A program made the translations under genes and the position numbers. The notes below the pieces were generated by a model. The model saw only the letters and a list, made by a program, of their open reading frames with translations, was not told the DNA's origin and did no database searches. This document shows positions 24,355 through 35,698 of a DNA stretch of 64,000 nucleotides, piece by piece. Positions within the stretch are counted from its first letter, which is position 1. Every line of letters begins with the position of its first letter. Source of the stretch: Paramecium tetraurelia (Eukaryota; Ciliophora; Oligohymenophorea; Peniculida; Parameciidae); contig NW_001798976.1 in assembly GCF_000165425.1 (NCBI RefSeq), positions 64,590 through 128,589 on the forward strand, in the 5' to 3' direction.

Positions 24355-25395
24355 TTTTGAATAAATTAATTTAATTATATTATATAACAATGTTGGCTAC
24401 TATTAAAAATTAACTAATACTTTTCAACCAGAATATTATTCTCTTAAGAATTTTAATTTCTCTATTTTTAAATTATTTATCAACAAAGACTGGATTAATC
24501 AATATAATCATTTTAAACTTTAAAACATCCTCTTATGAAGTAATAGATTAAAGATTATAACCAATATAATCTTGAATTTAAACTCTAAATATTTTAATCC
24601 TTAAGCTGATAAAAGATTACTATAAAAAGTCAAAAAATTTTATTGTTAAGCATCCATATTATGTAAAATAAAGAAAAAAAATTTGGAACATAGGAAGATA
24701 AGAATTATTTTGGTAAAATTCTGAAATATTTAAAATCAATTACAGAATAAGATTATAAGACAAATTAAGATAGATAAAGATATAATCTTTAGAGATATTA
24801 TTTATTCAAAGCTTAAACTTTATTAATGATAAACAATAATTAGACTTGTGCAATCTTAATGTTATTGAATCAAACTCAAAGGTTTTTTCAATATTAAATA
24901 TTTTCATAGGAAATATGAGGATATTTTGATTATATCATTATCATTTGTATCACATAGATTATACAAAATAATCATCTTAGAAAGATATCTGAATGTCGAA
25001 AGTAATAATTTTTAAAAACACAAAAAAACTATATATTTGATAATTTGGATATCAATAAAGGATAATTCACATAGGGTATTTTGCAAAATAAATTTATACT
25101 CAATTTTGAATAATTATGTAAATAACAATCATATATTTATTCACATTTAATAGAATAAGATATTATTATTACAAAACATAAAATACTATAGAAATTGATT
25201 AATTCAATCATAATATAATAATAAAAGTCTCATGTTTAGCAGAGTTACCAATAATAAGAATTTTGGCAACAACGATTATATATATTTTGTACCAATGATG
25301 TTGATAACACTACTTGTAGCAATTATAATGATTAACTAATTAAATTTATAAACTTAAGAGTCAAATATCTTTATAGATAAATATATTAATCTTAA
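24355..25395. other. AT-rich intergenic gap with a degenerate open frame
   Basis: About 1 kb between a minus-strand and a plus-strand gene start. A plus-strand run of about 105 codons without TGA (near 24590-24930) reads like weak coding sequence (KDYYKKSKNFIVKHPYYV, LDLCNLNVIE) but lacks an ATG, splice-supported exons or a known product. It may be a decayed gene or chance. The rest is poly-A/T-rich sequence. Confidence 0.4.
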
Positions 25396-26707
25396 ATGCT
25401 GAGTTCTAAGGCTGGTGTTGATCATGTGTTACGCTAATTTGCTAATAAGAGAGTGCTAATAAGAGTAGATTTCAACGTGCCAATCAAAGAAGGCAAAGTG
25501 AAGAATGCAACAAGAATCCAAGGAGCTATTCCAACCATCAAGAAGATACTTGAATAGAATCCAAAGAATGTTACATTGATGTCACACATGGGAAGACCAG
25601 ATGGAAAGAGGTGTTCTATATGAATATATTTTAGAGTTGAAAAAGACTCACTCAAAATAGTTGTTCCAAAGTTGGAAGAGTTACTAGGCACTAAAATCAA
25701 CTTTGTTAACGATTGTGTAGGTTCAGAAGCTACTGAGGCTGCAAATGCTGGAAATGGACAAATCAATTTATTAGAAAATCTCAGATTCCACATTTAGGAG
25801 GAAGGAAAAGGCCTTGATGCAAATGGAGCAAAGATCAAGGCAGATAAAGAGAGTGTTAAGAAATTTAGAAAGGAATTATCCGCCTTGGGAGATATTTATG
25901 TAAATGATGCATTTGGTACTGCACATAGAGCCCACTCATCTATGGTTGGAATAGATCATAAAGTTAGAGTGGCTGGGTATTTGATGAAGAAAGAACTCGA
26001 TTATTTTTCAAAGGCCTTGGAAACACCTCAAAGACCATTCCTTGTTATTTTAGGAGGTGCTAAAGTTGCTGATAAAATCCAGTTAATTAAATCTATGCTT
26101 GATAAAGTAGATGAGATGATCATTGGAGGAGGTATGGCATTTACATTCCTTAAAAAAATTCACAATGTTCCTATTGGAAAATCACTCTTCGATGAAGAAG
26201 GATATAAAATTGTTGATGAAATACTTACTAAAGCCAAGGAAAGGAATGTCAAAATTCATCTTCCAGTCGATTTCGTATGTGGTACAGGCTTGGAAGCATC
26301 CAGTCCTGTTGCATTACATGATCTTAAATCAGGAATACCAGATGGATGGTTGGGTTTGGATGCAGGTCAATTGACATAAAGAGAAAATGCTGAAGCTATT
26401 GGAAGAGCTAAAACAAGTTTATATTTTGTAGATTTTATTTTTAGTTGTTTGGAATGGACCATAAGGAGCATTTGAAATTGAGTAATTCAAGAATGGTTCT
26501 GTGAGTATGTTGAATGCCTTGGTTAAATAGACTTCAAGTGGTGCTACAACCATTGTTGGAGGAGGTGACACTGTCAATCTAGTTGGAGCTAATAAGGCCA
26601 ATGATAAACTCAGTCATGTTTCCACTGGTGGAGGCGCTTCTTTGGAATTGTTGGAAGGAAAGATATTACCAGGTGTTGAATATCTTACCAATATCAAAGA
26701 TTTATGA
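25396..26707 (+). CDS. PGK: Phosphoglycerate kinase
   Basis: Glycolytic enzyme that transfers phosphate from 1,3-bisphosphoglycerate to ADP. The 419-residue product shows [19 protein letters not shown] near residue 25, [63 protein letters not shown] and the nucleotide-binding GGGDTV...[14 protein letters not shown] near the C-terminus. Length and motif order are normal for the family. Introns at 25611-25634 and 26417-26444 restore the frame. No mitochondrial leader or peroxisomal tail is seen, so it is the cytosolic form. It is followed, 43 bp later on the same strand, by the LAMTOR5-like gene. Confidence 0.97.
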
Positions 26708-26750
26708 TATATGATTCATATAACATAATTTAACATCATTAATAATTTAA

Positions 26751-27005
26751 ATGGATAAGCAATTACTATAGCAAATCGATCTCATTATGTAAGATAGCGT
26801 TTAAGGAGCCTTGATTGTTGATTAATTTGGATTCCCTTTAGCCAATAAATCTTTGAATCCTCAATTAAGCCAATATGTCAAGAGTATAGCAGATTGTGCC
26901 ACAGCTTTAAAAGACGAAGTACCCATCATAGCTATAGAAACTGGTGAAACAAAAACATATATAATCAAACCAGGATCTAAATTTAGTCTATGCTTGCTAG
27001 CTTGA
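26751..27005 (+). CDS. LAMTOR5 (HBXIP)-like Ragulator subunit
   Basis: LAMTOR5 is a small roadblock-fold subunit of Ragulator, which anchors Rag GTPases and TORC1 to the lysosome. This intronless 84-residue frame matches its plan: an N-terminal helix (LLQQIDLIMQDS), the hydrophobic strand GALIVDQFGFPLA, a helix ending in CATALKDEVP, and the paired strands IIAIETGETKTYIIKPG. Length matches LAMTOR5 (about 90 residues). A roadblock/LC7 protein of another class is possible; order and spacing favour LAMTOR5. Nearby downstream genes on the same strand are PTEN-like and AGC-kinase genes, which fits a nutrient/phosphoinositide signalling neighbourhood, though ciliate genes are not operonic. Confidence 0.68.
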
Positions 27006-27048
27006 ATAATATATATATAATAAAAGGCATTAATTTATTGCTCTAGTA

Positions 27049-27890
27049 ATGAAATTAACTTTTGATCCTTCTTCAAACACAAGCTTTATGAATTTAGCAA
27101 ATAATAGAAGAGGATGATCATATCTACATTATATCTGCTTCTACTTAAAGTCTAGAAAGATTAAAAAATGGAATGACTGCATACTATAGTAAATGATAAT
27201 TTAATAGCATTTAAGAATAGAGATTTGAAGAAGAGAAATATATTTGGTTCTATGTTGATATCCTCGTTAAGATATTCAATCTAGGATGATATTGTATAAT
27301 TAAAAAAAAACATCAATAATCTCTTCTTCAAAATTAATTTATGCTAACCTTTAAAACTCAAATTCAATGCTTTATGAAAGTATTATATTGATAGAATAAG
27401 AAAAATTATATGGACTTGATTATTTTATTCATAATATTTTCATATTAATATTAGTTATTAGTGTAAGAGACAGCTTTGAGGATTAAGCGAATATAAATAT
27501 TATGCTATTCTTATTAACAATATATTATCTTAGATTCAATATATATACCTATAGTAATGCAATTAGTAACATAATTCTTCCCTTTAACATTTAAATTGCA
27601 ATATGTTCCAATTTGATTATTACTCTAATTTTGATATTAGGCATTCTGTTTCTTAGAGGCAACTATTCAGTGTGATAATGGAATATGGATATTTCAACCC
27701 ATTTGTTTGTATCCATGATTTTTAATATAGAGGAGATTTCTTCGGGGATGATTCAGAATAGAGATTTAAGGAGTTCTTGAGTTGATTTTAGGATGTGGAA
27801 GATGTTTTTGAGTGTAGAGAAAGGGGGAGCGAATTAAAGTGGATTGGATGAAAGAGATGGTTTAGATGGTATTTAATGTATTAAATAATA
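27049..27890 (+). pseudogene. Frame-broken gene remnant, unknown product
   Basis: Several plus-strand segments look coding but lie in different frames with in-frame TGA between them: MKLTFDPSSNTSFMN (27049 on); EEDDHIYIISASTQSLERLKNG, joined by a possible 19-nt intron to FKNRDLKKRNIFGSMLISSLRY and LKKNINNLFFKINLC; then from ATG 27286 a 129-codon frame with two hydrophobic stretches (FILILVISV; NLIITLILILGILFL); and finally EYGYFNPFVCIHDF up to TGA near 27785. No GT...AG introns of normal size reconcile them. I read this as one gene for a membrane-anchored protein that has acquired several frame breaks, or several assembly errors. Family unknown. Confidence 0.45.
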
Positions 27891-27900
27891 TATTATCGTT

Positions 27901-28419
27901 ATGAACACTCAACTAAAAATATTACAATTCAAGTATGAAATAGGACAGCCTAGCCAGTATTATTTCTTGATTGCGTCAGGCAAGGAGCAATATTTCACAA
28001 GTACGTTTAAACTTCAACATGGTCTCAACGACTTTAGAGACAAGTTCACTTTGTCAGTCTCACAATTCATTGACTTTTAGCTGTGGGATTATTGGGGAGA
28101 TCCTGTGATGAAAGGATTGGGGAGATTGGATATTCAGAAGGTTCTGAAGGAACGTAAGGATATGCACATAATATAAATCTGGACTGATGTGAAAGTGGGT
28201 GAGTTAATGATTTAACTTATATTTGAAGAGGAAATGTTATCACTTTAGTCTTCATTAAAAGAAAAATCATCATTTGGACTTCAGCCGAGCTTTTTGAGTT
28301 AGCAGGGAGCTTCCTTTTACGACAATTATCTTAATGATAAGCCTTTGGTGTATATGTCAGCTTCACGTAGTACTCAATACAGACCCACTCAGTCCCCGGT
28401 GTTATAGATAAAAAAATGA
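27901..28419 (+). CDS. Small C2-domain-like protein
   Basis: A 172-residue intronless protein. Residues 1-110 have the alternating strands and landmarks of a C2-type lipid-binding domain: LQFKYEIGQPSQYYFLIASG, FRDKFTLSVSQFIDFQLWDYWGDPVMKGLGRLDI, then a final strand VGELMIQLIFEEE. The C-terminal ~60 residues are Ser/Gln-rich and unstructured. Aspartates for calcium binding are few, so it may be a calcium-independent C2. It lies 12 bp upstream of the PTEN-like start, same strand, which suggests (inference only) a related role at membranes. It could also be another beta-sandwich family. Confidence 0.55.
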
Positions 28420-28431
28420 TTATTTAATTTT

Positions 28432-29578
28432 ATGGACTAAGAGAGTGTTTTCGATCTATCTTCTTTATCAGATTTTCGATCAGATTAAGGTCTACAATAA
28501 TTGTATATTGTTAGAGGGAGATCTGAATAATTATAGGAATAGAGCAAATTGGTGAAGGAACACTTGCAAAGCTTGAATAATGAAATTAATGGAGGCTTCA
28601 CTAATCCTTTGAAATCGTTGGTGAGTAAGCAGAAGAATAGATTCATAATGGATGGGTTTGATTTAGATTTGACATGTACATTTTTAAACTTAAATTCGAG
28701 ACATCACTGAATAGGTGATTGCAATGGGGTTCCCAGCAATAGATTACGAAGCCATTTACAGAAATTCTATGGAAGACGTTCAAAGGTTTTTCAATTAGAG
28801 ACATAAGAACCATTACAAGATTATTAATTTATGTTCGGAGAGAAAATATGATCATGCATATTTTGATGGCAATGTTTCAGAATATCCCTTCGACGATCAT
28901 CAAGCGCCTCAATTTAATATGATCTATGAATTGTGTGCAGAAATCCACAACTATGTAACCCAAGACAAACAGAATGTTGTTGCCATTCATTGCAAAGCTG
29001 GCAAAGGCAGAACGGGAATCATGATTTGTTGCTACCTTCTTTTCTCGGAGTTGTTTAAAAGCAGCTTCGAGGCCATGAGATATTATGGCATGATGCGCAC
29101 TAAAAATAATAAAGGAGTTACTATACCTTCTTAAATCAGATACATTCTATATTTTGAGAAGGCTCTTCAAATGGGGTACACAGTTCAAGATGTACCCCAA
29201 CCCAAGATTCAAATTTTATAGATTCGCTTGATTACTATACCTTCAATGAACTACTCTAATTCATGTACTCCTTATATTCTCATTCAGAATTATCAGAATT
29301 AAGCTACTTTCACTAAATTTCAAATTGTAAATGATAGTTTTATTTTATTTACTGTTGATATAATAGTTGAAAAAGATACACGTATTATTTGTTATAATAA
29401 AACACTGATGGGCAAAGAAGTAATGTTTTAATTTTGGTTTCACACAGGTTTTATAGAATCCAATGGACTATTAGTTATTGATAAATATATGCTTGACAGA
29501 GCTGTTAAGGATAAAAAACACAAGATATTCTCGCCCAATTTCAGAGTGGAAGTACAAACTATTACACTACCCAATTGA
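28432..29578 (+). CDS. PTEN-like phosphoinositide 3-phosphatase
   Basis: PTEN removes the 3-phosphate from PtdIns(3,4,5)P3, opposing PI3-kinase signalling. The 373-residue product has an extended N-terminus (~90 residues, Ser/Gln-rich) followed by the PTEN core: FDLDLTYIT, VIAMGFPAIDYEAIYRNSMEDVQRFF, HYKIINLCSER, YPFDDHQAP and the catalytic loop HCKAGKGRTG with the two lysines typical of PTEN rather than protein phosphatases. After YGMMRTKNNKGVTIPSQIRYI the C2 domain follows (VMFQFWFHTGFI, then FSPNFRVEVQTI). The protein ends there without the long acidic tail or PDZ ligand of animal PTEN. One 25-nt intron (28676-28700) ends GAG instead of TAG. It is tightly linked to a C2-like gene and an AGC kinase. 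Confidence 0.95.
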
Positions 29579-29599
29579 TTTTACTATTTTAATTATATA

Positions 29600-31386
29600 A
29601 TGTAATCACTAGTGTTATCGGCTAGACTTCCTTCGTCTCCCTTATTGCACAAAAAGAAGTCTTCAGATTTTCAGACTCTCCACTCCAATTTGACCAGAGT
29701 TCAGTCTCCATCTGGCAACAAAGCCAATCAAGCATTTGGTAGATGTCAGACTGTCAAAACTTTGAACAGTGAAAGAGACCCAGTGGAACTAACCATCACG
29801 TTGATCTTGGATGGCCAGAAGTAATGCAATCGAATTAAACTAGATCGATTGTGCCCATAAGCATTTACTTGAATACTACAGATTTATATAAGAAATTAAT
29901 AGCAAAGGTACTGCAAGTGAATCCAGCCATTGTAAATAAAATAAAACACTTTCAAACCCATTCCAGTGTCAAGAATTATAACATTGATTACTACTTATCG
30001 CTCGAACTATAGCCGTTAGAAGTATTTGAAGAATAAAGACATTTGAAATTAGAACCTTATTATTCAAACCCAGTTGGACAGCAAATGAGTATCGAAGATT
30101 ACGACATCCTGAAATGCATCGGCGTTGGGTATGACTTAATAATTTATGGCAATAGTGGATTCTCAAGAGTCTATTTGGTAAGGAAACGAGACAATGGCTT
30201 GTTTTATGCCATGAAACTCATCGACAAGAACTTCATTCTCAAGTCTAACAAGGAAATAATCATTTGCAATGAAAAATATGTGATGGAACAATTAAATTCT
30301 CCGTATTTGGCCAAACTATTCTACTCTTTTGAAACTAAATTCTATCTAGTCTTTGTGATGGAGTAACTAATCCTATTAAACTTAGATATTGTGCAGGTGG
30401 TGAACTCTTCTATCATCTGAGAAAATGGAAAAGACTATCAGAACCATTGGCAAAACAGTATTTTGTTTAGGTTTGTTTAGCCATCAACGAGTTGCATAAA
30501 TTCGGGATTGTCTACAGAGATATCAAACCTGAAAACATATTATTAGATTTAGATGGGTATATAAGACTATCAGATTTTGGATTATCTAAACCTAATATGA
30601 ACAGAGATGAGACAGCCTATTCATTTTGTGGATCACCTGAGTATATGTCACCTGAGATGTTAAAGAGGGAAGGACATAATTATATGGTGGATATTTATTG
30701 TTTAGGTGCATTACTTTATGAATTTATATTTGGATCGCCTCCTTTCTATTGTAGAAACATAGACTAAATTTATAATAGTATTTTGAATGATAAACTCTAA
30801 TTTCCTCCATTTAAAGACATCAATCCCGATCTGAAGGATTTGATTTCTAAATTATTAATAAAGGATCCTGCCAAACGTCTGGGAGCATAAAATGGTATCA
30901 AATCCATCTTATAACACAAATGGTTTCAGGATTGCGATATTGAAGGACTAGTTAAGCGAAAATGTGAGATCAGTTATCGTCCAATGCCGTTAAGGTATAA
31001 CTTCGATGAATTGGAATTCAGCAAAGGAGATTATGAATTTTAGAAGAAGCTCTACGAAAATTTAAGAATAGAAAGAACTGTATGAATTATACTTAGATTG
31101 TTAGAGTAAATTCGCTCGTTCATTTCCGCATTTTGAATATGTGAATAAAAGGATAGTGGATCATAGACAGAATATTCTAGACCAGCTAACAAAGTCTAGA
31201 TAGATTCAAGGACAATAAGGATTGCCTAAACAATAATAGAAGACTCAGATTTGTTTATCACCTGTGTCATTGGTGAAAGAACATTCGAATATTTAATCGT
31301 TGATTTCAGGATCCTTTAAGTAATCATCTTAATTTAAACGTTTCAATACAGATGTAGATCTGAAATAATTGATGAGAAAGGTTTGA
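29600..31386 (+). CDS. AGC-family Ser/Thr kinase
   Basis: A 562-residue kinase. The first ~150 residues have a Ser/Lys-rich start and then a region (LTITLILDGQK, LYKKLIAKVLQVNP, YLSLELQPLEVFE) that could be a small ubiquitin-like or PB1-like fold. The kinase domain has GVGGFSRVYLV, YAMKLIDK, YCAGGELFYHL, YRDIKPENILLD, SDFGLSK, CGSPEYMSPEM and DPAKRLGAQ, which is the AGC pattern. An AGC tail and a Gln/Ser-rich C-terminus follow. Introns: 29821-29843, 30129-30155 (27 nt, readable in frame), 30363-30385 and 31080-31104 (25 nt). The last one is essential: unspliced, the protein would stop at 31083. It starts 21 bp after the PTEN-like gene, a plausible functional partner. Confidence 0.92.
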
Positions 31387-31417
31387 TTTTATTTATAATG
31401 ATATATTATATTATTAT

Positions 31418-33121
31418 TCAATTTAATTCTTCCTCTATTCCCAACAATCTTATGATATCCTTGCTATAACAAATCAATTTTTATTATTTCAATGACTCTT
31501 GTAAGTAATTTTCAACAAGTGTTGTTTTATGATATGTCTTCAAACTAAAGTAATTCACATAATTTCTATTCTTAATGAAGTAGTCGAAATCTCTTATAAT
31601 TTATTGATTAAACTCCTTAACGTTATTAGACTTCTGATTCTGATTGATAAGAGTGATTAGAACAGTAAAGAACTTGGGCAATCTATCCTCAATTTTACAT
31701 TTAACTACTTAATCGATATAATGTATGAGATATTGATAATGATATACCTCACATTATTATTTGAGGAAATCAACTGGAATTTCCCAATGCTTCAAGTTTC
31801 TGTCTATTTCTGGAATGAACATCTTCTCCTTGCTAAAGATTATTACAATTCGCTTTAATTTGCAACTTGATTCATTGATTCTATATCCTCCATCACTCCC
31901 ATCATTTAAATTCTAATCTAGTAAATCTTTTTCTTGCTAACTTAATTTGCGAGTGTATCGAACTAAAACAATCCTAGGATTCCTTTAACACTCTGGAAAT
32001 GTAAGTTTATTCAGTCCAATAACTATTTCCTTTCCATTTAAATGAATCATGGCAGACAAAAAATCAATTAGAAACTGACTCTTATCAAGAGAAGGACTGA
32101 ATGCATTAATCACTAGACCTGATATCGATTGAGTATGCAACAGATTCATTAGATACTTAATGTTGCCAACCTTCTAACAAGGGGCTCTCCCGATTGATCT
32201 GCTAAACTAATAGATTCCATATAGAAATAAAGTTTATTCATTGAATAGATCTGTTATCTCCGAAAAGAGAGGGAAATAGAATTGCTCCCCTCTTTGGATT
32301 CTAGCAAAGTTTAATTGAACATTTGGATATTTAATCATGTTCAAATAGATCTTTTCATAAAAGACGCAATTTTTAGTGATGCAATTGGAATCTCCATTTA
32401 ATTATAATAATATTCGATTGGCAGTCTTGCATTCTTGTACGATGTTAGAATTTAAATAGAATTTATCGTAATATTGCAAGGATTCTATGGCTATACATAC
32501 TTTGAGTTCTTCTGGAATTAGTTATTAAAGAGTCTTTTCTAGCAGACAAGTGCAAGATATATAATACACAGGATCTGATGCAATAGATGTAGTGAGCAAT
32601 TGTGGTTGCTCAAAGACAAACTCAATTTTAGGTAAAATCATCAAATCATCATCCTCATCTAATAAAATGGTTTAGGGTAGCTTTTGTTATGATGTTCCAT
32701 TTCTCTAAATAGAATTTAGGGGATATGGTTTTTCATTCTTAATGGCAAATTCATCCTTTTTCATTTTGACAATGTCCTACTTTTACTTACGAGTAGCATC
32801 ATGTAATTCGGTTAAAGAGGATCTCACCTTCAACATGGTATCCGATAATATATGACCACATCTTCTGAGCAATTTAAACTTTCTCTCAAATGATTCTTGG
32901 TCTGAAGGAGGTGGGAAATAATTCTTAGGAACCTTTTAATAGTTCTCTCCTCTAGAGGCAGTATTGAGTCTTTTGAGAGTTGCCTAAAAACTAACAGATT
33001 AAGAAAGATCTAGGACATCTTCTGCCTTACGAACAATTTCATTTAGTCTCAGATAGAGATGTTCTAATGTACGGTAAATTTCATCATTTATGTGGTCTGG
33101 TAGTATTTCCTCTGCTTACAT
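31418..33121 (-). CDS. Conserved-looking protein of unknown function, 567 residues
   Basis: An uninterrupted ciliate-code frame with no introns, from ATG 33121 to TGA 31418-31420. No family recognised. The N-terminal ~150 residues are helical (IYRTLEHLYLRLNEIVRKAEDVL; FERKFKLLRRCGHILSDTMLKV). The rest is a mixed alpha/beta protein without low complexity or membrane segments (ISGLVINAFSPSLDKSQFLIDFLSAMI, RIVLVRYTRKL, LKRIVIIFSKEKMF, FFTVLITLINQNQ), so it is probably a folded cytosolic protein. Composition and length make a real gene very likely. It lies 75 bp downstream of the TTLL gene on the same strand and 31 bp from the convergent AGC kinase. Confidence 0.8.
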
Positions 33122-33196
33122 TGATTTTAATTAATAATCATGGTCTTTCAAGTATTTGAGTAATATTAATTTTAAAAAATCATTAAAATAAATATA

Positions 33197-35622
33197 TCAC
33201 TATTCATTTTTTTCATTTTCATCATCACTCTAATACTCCTCTTCTTCTTCATCCATTTCATCTATTTCATCATGTTGCAACAATCCACCATACAATTTTA
33301 TCAATTCCTCTGAATCTTCTCTCTCATCAAAGATCAATTGAAATTTATTATTTTCCAATAAATTGTCATAAAAAATAAGATGCTTTTTACAAGGTGGCCA
33401 TACAGTAGCATCTGGCGGTGGAATAATCGTATCAATTGACAATCTCATAGCATTTTCAACCATCTAAGGTATTATTCTCTACAAGATTGGGCTACTAGTT
33501 TCCAAACAAGGATTAGTGTTGATCTCAATTAGGTATGGTTTGAATTGTGAATCAATCATAAAGTCCAATCCAAAAATCTCGAAATTAAACTCCTTCTTAT
33601 GTGGAGCTAACTTACAATAAACTGATTTGATGCTAATTGTAGCTATCTCAATCAATTAAGGGTACAAGTCCTTATAAAAATTATATTTCTTTGGTTAATT
33701 CTCTAAATATCTTTGGAATTCAGACAATGACAATTTATTACCATTCTCGTATTTCCCATAAGTATCAGCATATTTCTAGATGGCATCATTTGTTAGATGA
33801 ACGTAAAGATTAGCAGGGTCATCTAAATCGAATTCCTCTGATGAGGTTCTTATGTATCCATCTTCGTACCAATATGCTCTAAAAATATTATTCAATTGGG
33901 TGATAAGAAAGTAACACCTGATGTCAAATTTCCTTTTATTGTAGAGGAATGGTTTCTCTATGTATCTCTAAATTAAATATGAAAAGGGTTTTCCGTTTTG
34001 ATGGACCTGCTTTTTACTTATGATTTTGTTTATCTCATTTAAATTTTAACAAACTATGATTCCTGTTCCTCTATTGGTAAATTCACCAGGCTTGACTATC
34101 CAAGTAGAGCCTCTAGATAGAAATGTAATAATACTTTGGCAATTTCTTGTAATGCTCTAGGAATTGCAAATAGACCTTGTCTCTGGATCCTTTTTGCACA
34201 TGGAAAGTTATTGGTATGATGGAATGTAGATCCTATTTAGTCAATTCATAGTATCTTTTGAGATTGTGGTATAGGGCTTTCTTGTTGCCCAGATGATAAT
34301 TCTTTTCTATATGATTATGAATCTAAATTTATTAGATTAAATTACCTTCAAAGAAGAATGCACTTTTAACAAAGAGAATCCTTTTTGATTTATTAATTTT
34401 AAGTACGCTTTTTGGTTTCTTTCTATTTGTTTATAATCAGTATCGTCGTTCATTAATCTGAACAAGGGGTCAATTTAGATTTTCTTCTTTATTTGAGTTA
34501 AGGATTAGGGTTGATTCAATTTCTTTCTCATCAATGATTTAATTTCATTCGTTGATGGGTTTTGAGTGTCCATGTAATTCTAAACTTTGATCTAAGTCCA
34601 AATGAAGTTACTTTCAGCATCAACTAACTCACTGTACTTATACTAGTTCCACCACCATCTCAATTTAAAAATTTCTTTGATTAGCAGAGAATTGTTTCCT
34701 CTGCCAATCTTAAATTTTAAATCAATCACAGTATCTTAAGGTAATGTGTAGAATCCACACTAAGTGGAAACCAAAAACAAGAAGTGTTAATAGTTTTACA
34801 ATTTAGTTTAGAATAATTGTTCCCTGGATAATTGGGAGTATTCAGTTAATGAAAATTTAAAATTGTTACTCTAAATTTACGTTGTGCTGCTTTGGGGAGC
34901 CATTACTTTTGGAGGTACTGGACTGGCATTATTATTATAATTAATAGAATGTTTTTATTTAGTTTTTTGAGGGACTTTGCATTTAATTTTCTTTTCTATT
35001 TCTTCGGTAAATGATTATGACTTGTCTCTCTCTTTATCTTGGGACAGAGCCTTTTGTCTGATAGTCTGTTAGGTTAGTACAGTATTTTATTCCATTAATT
35101 TATTAAATGGTATTACTTATAGTCCCATAACACCCATAGCCTTTTCTGCTGAGATTCTATGTTGCATCCCTTACAAAATGCTCGTTAGAATCTATTTAGT
35201 ATTATTAATATCGGATGGATAAAAGCCTTTGGAGATTCTGACTTGGCTGTTTTTAGTTTCTTCGATCTAGTCGCAGTTGCTTGTTTAGACCTTTCTTTTA
35301 TCTCGTTTTTGAGGGGCACTATTAGTGAAAACCACACTGTAGGTGCCTTGGGTTTGAGGTTCTTGTGAGAGATTTCTTTGTATGGTAATAGCTAGGGTAA
35401 GATAGGAGGAGAGTGAGTACCTTACTGAATTCTTTGAACTGGTTTACGAGGGAGACTTGGTCGTCGGTATGATATTTTTTAATTGGAGGGCTATTCTTTT
35501 GTCAGTTCAGAAAATTTAATACTGCTCTTCTTATTGAGTTGATTGATTTTTTATTAAATAGTGAGTCCATTATTGAGCTTTCTTATGGGGGGAGTTCTTA
35601 GATAGGTTTCATCTTTCTGCAT
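33197..35622 (-). CDS. Tubulin-tyrosine-ligase-like (TTLL) enzyme
   Basis: TTLL enzymes add glutamate or glycine side chains to tubulin in cilia and cortex. The 783-residue product has a long basic Lys/Gln-rich N-terminus (~300 residues) and then the TTL core: GSTWIVKPGEFTNRGTGI (ATP-grasp nucleotide strand), LIQRYIEKPFLYNKRKFDIRCYFL, HLTNDAIQKY, FEIFGLDFMID and EINTNPCLETSSPIL with the metal-binding residues. An acidic tail (EMDEEEEEYQSDDENEKNEQ) ends it. Introns: 35392-35420, 34323-34345, 34113-34134; frame exact. A region before the core (FIWTQIKVQNYMDTQNP) resembles TTLL3/8/10-type glycylases, but I cannot settle glycylase versus glutamylase by eye. The start is 76 bp from the divergent SAPS gene. 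Confidence 0.93.
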
Positions 35623-35698
35623 TATTTTATTGTGTTTTTATTATTAACTATTAATTTATAAAGAAACAATCATTTTCTCCTATTATAATTAAATTAAA

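Noticed and set aside
31060-31110. Apparent premature stop and frameshift in the AGC kinase at 31083
   Set aside because: A 25-nt intron at 31080-31104 (GTATGA...GTTAG) removes the TGA and restores one frame to 31386 with an exact multiple of three.
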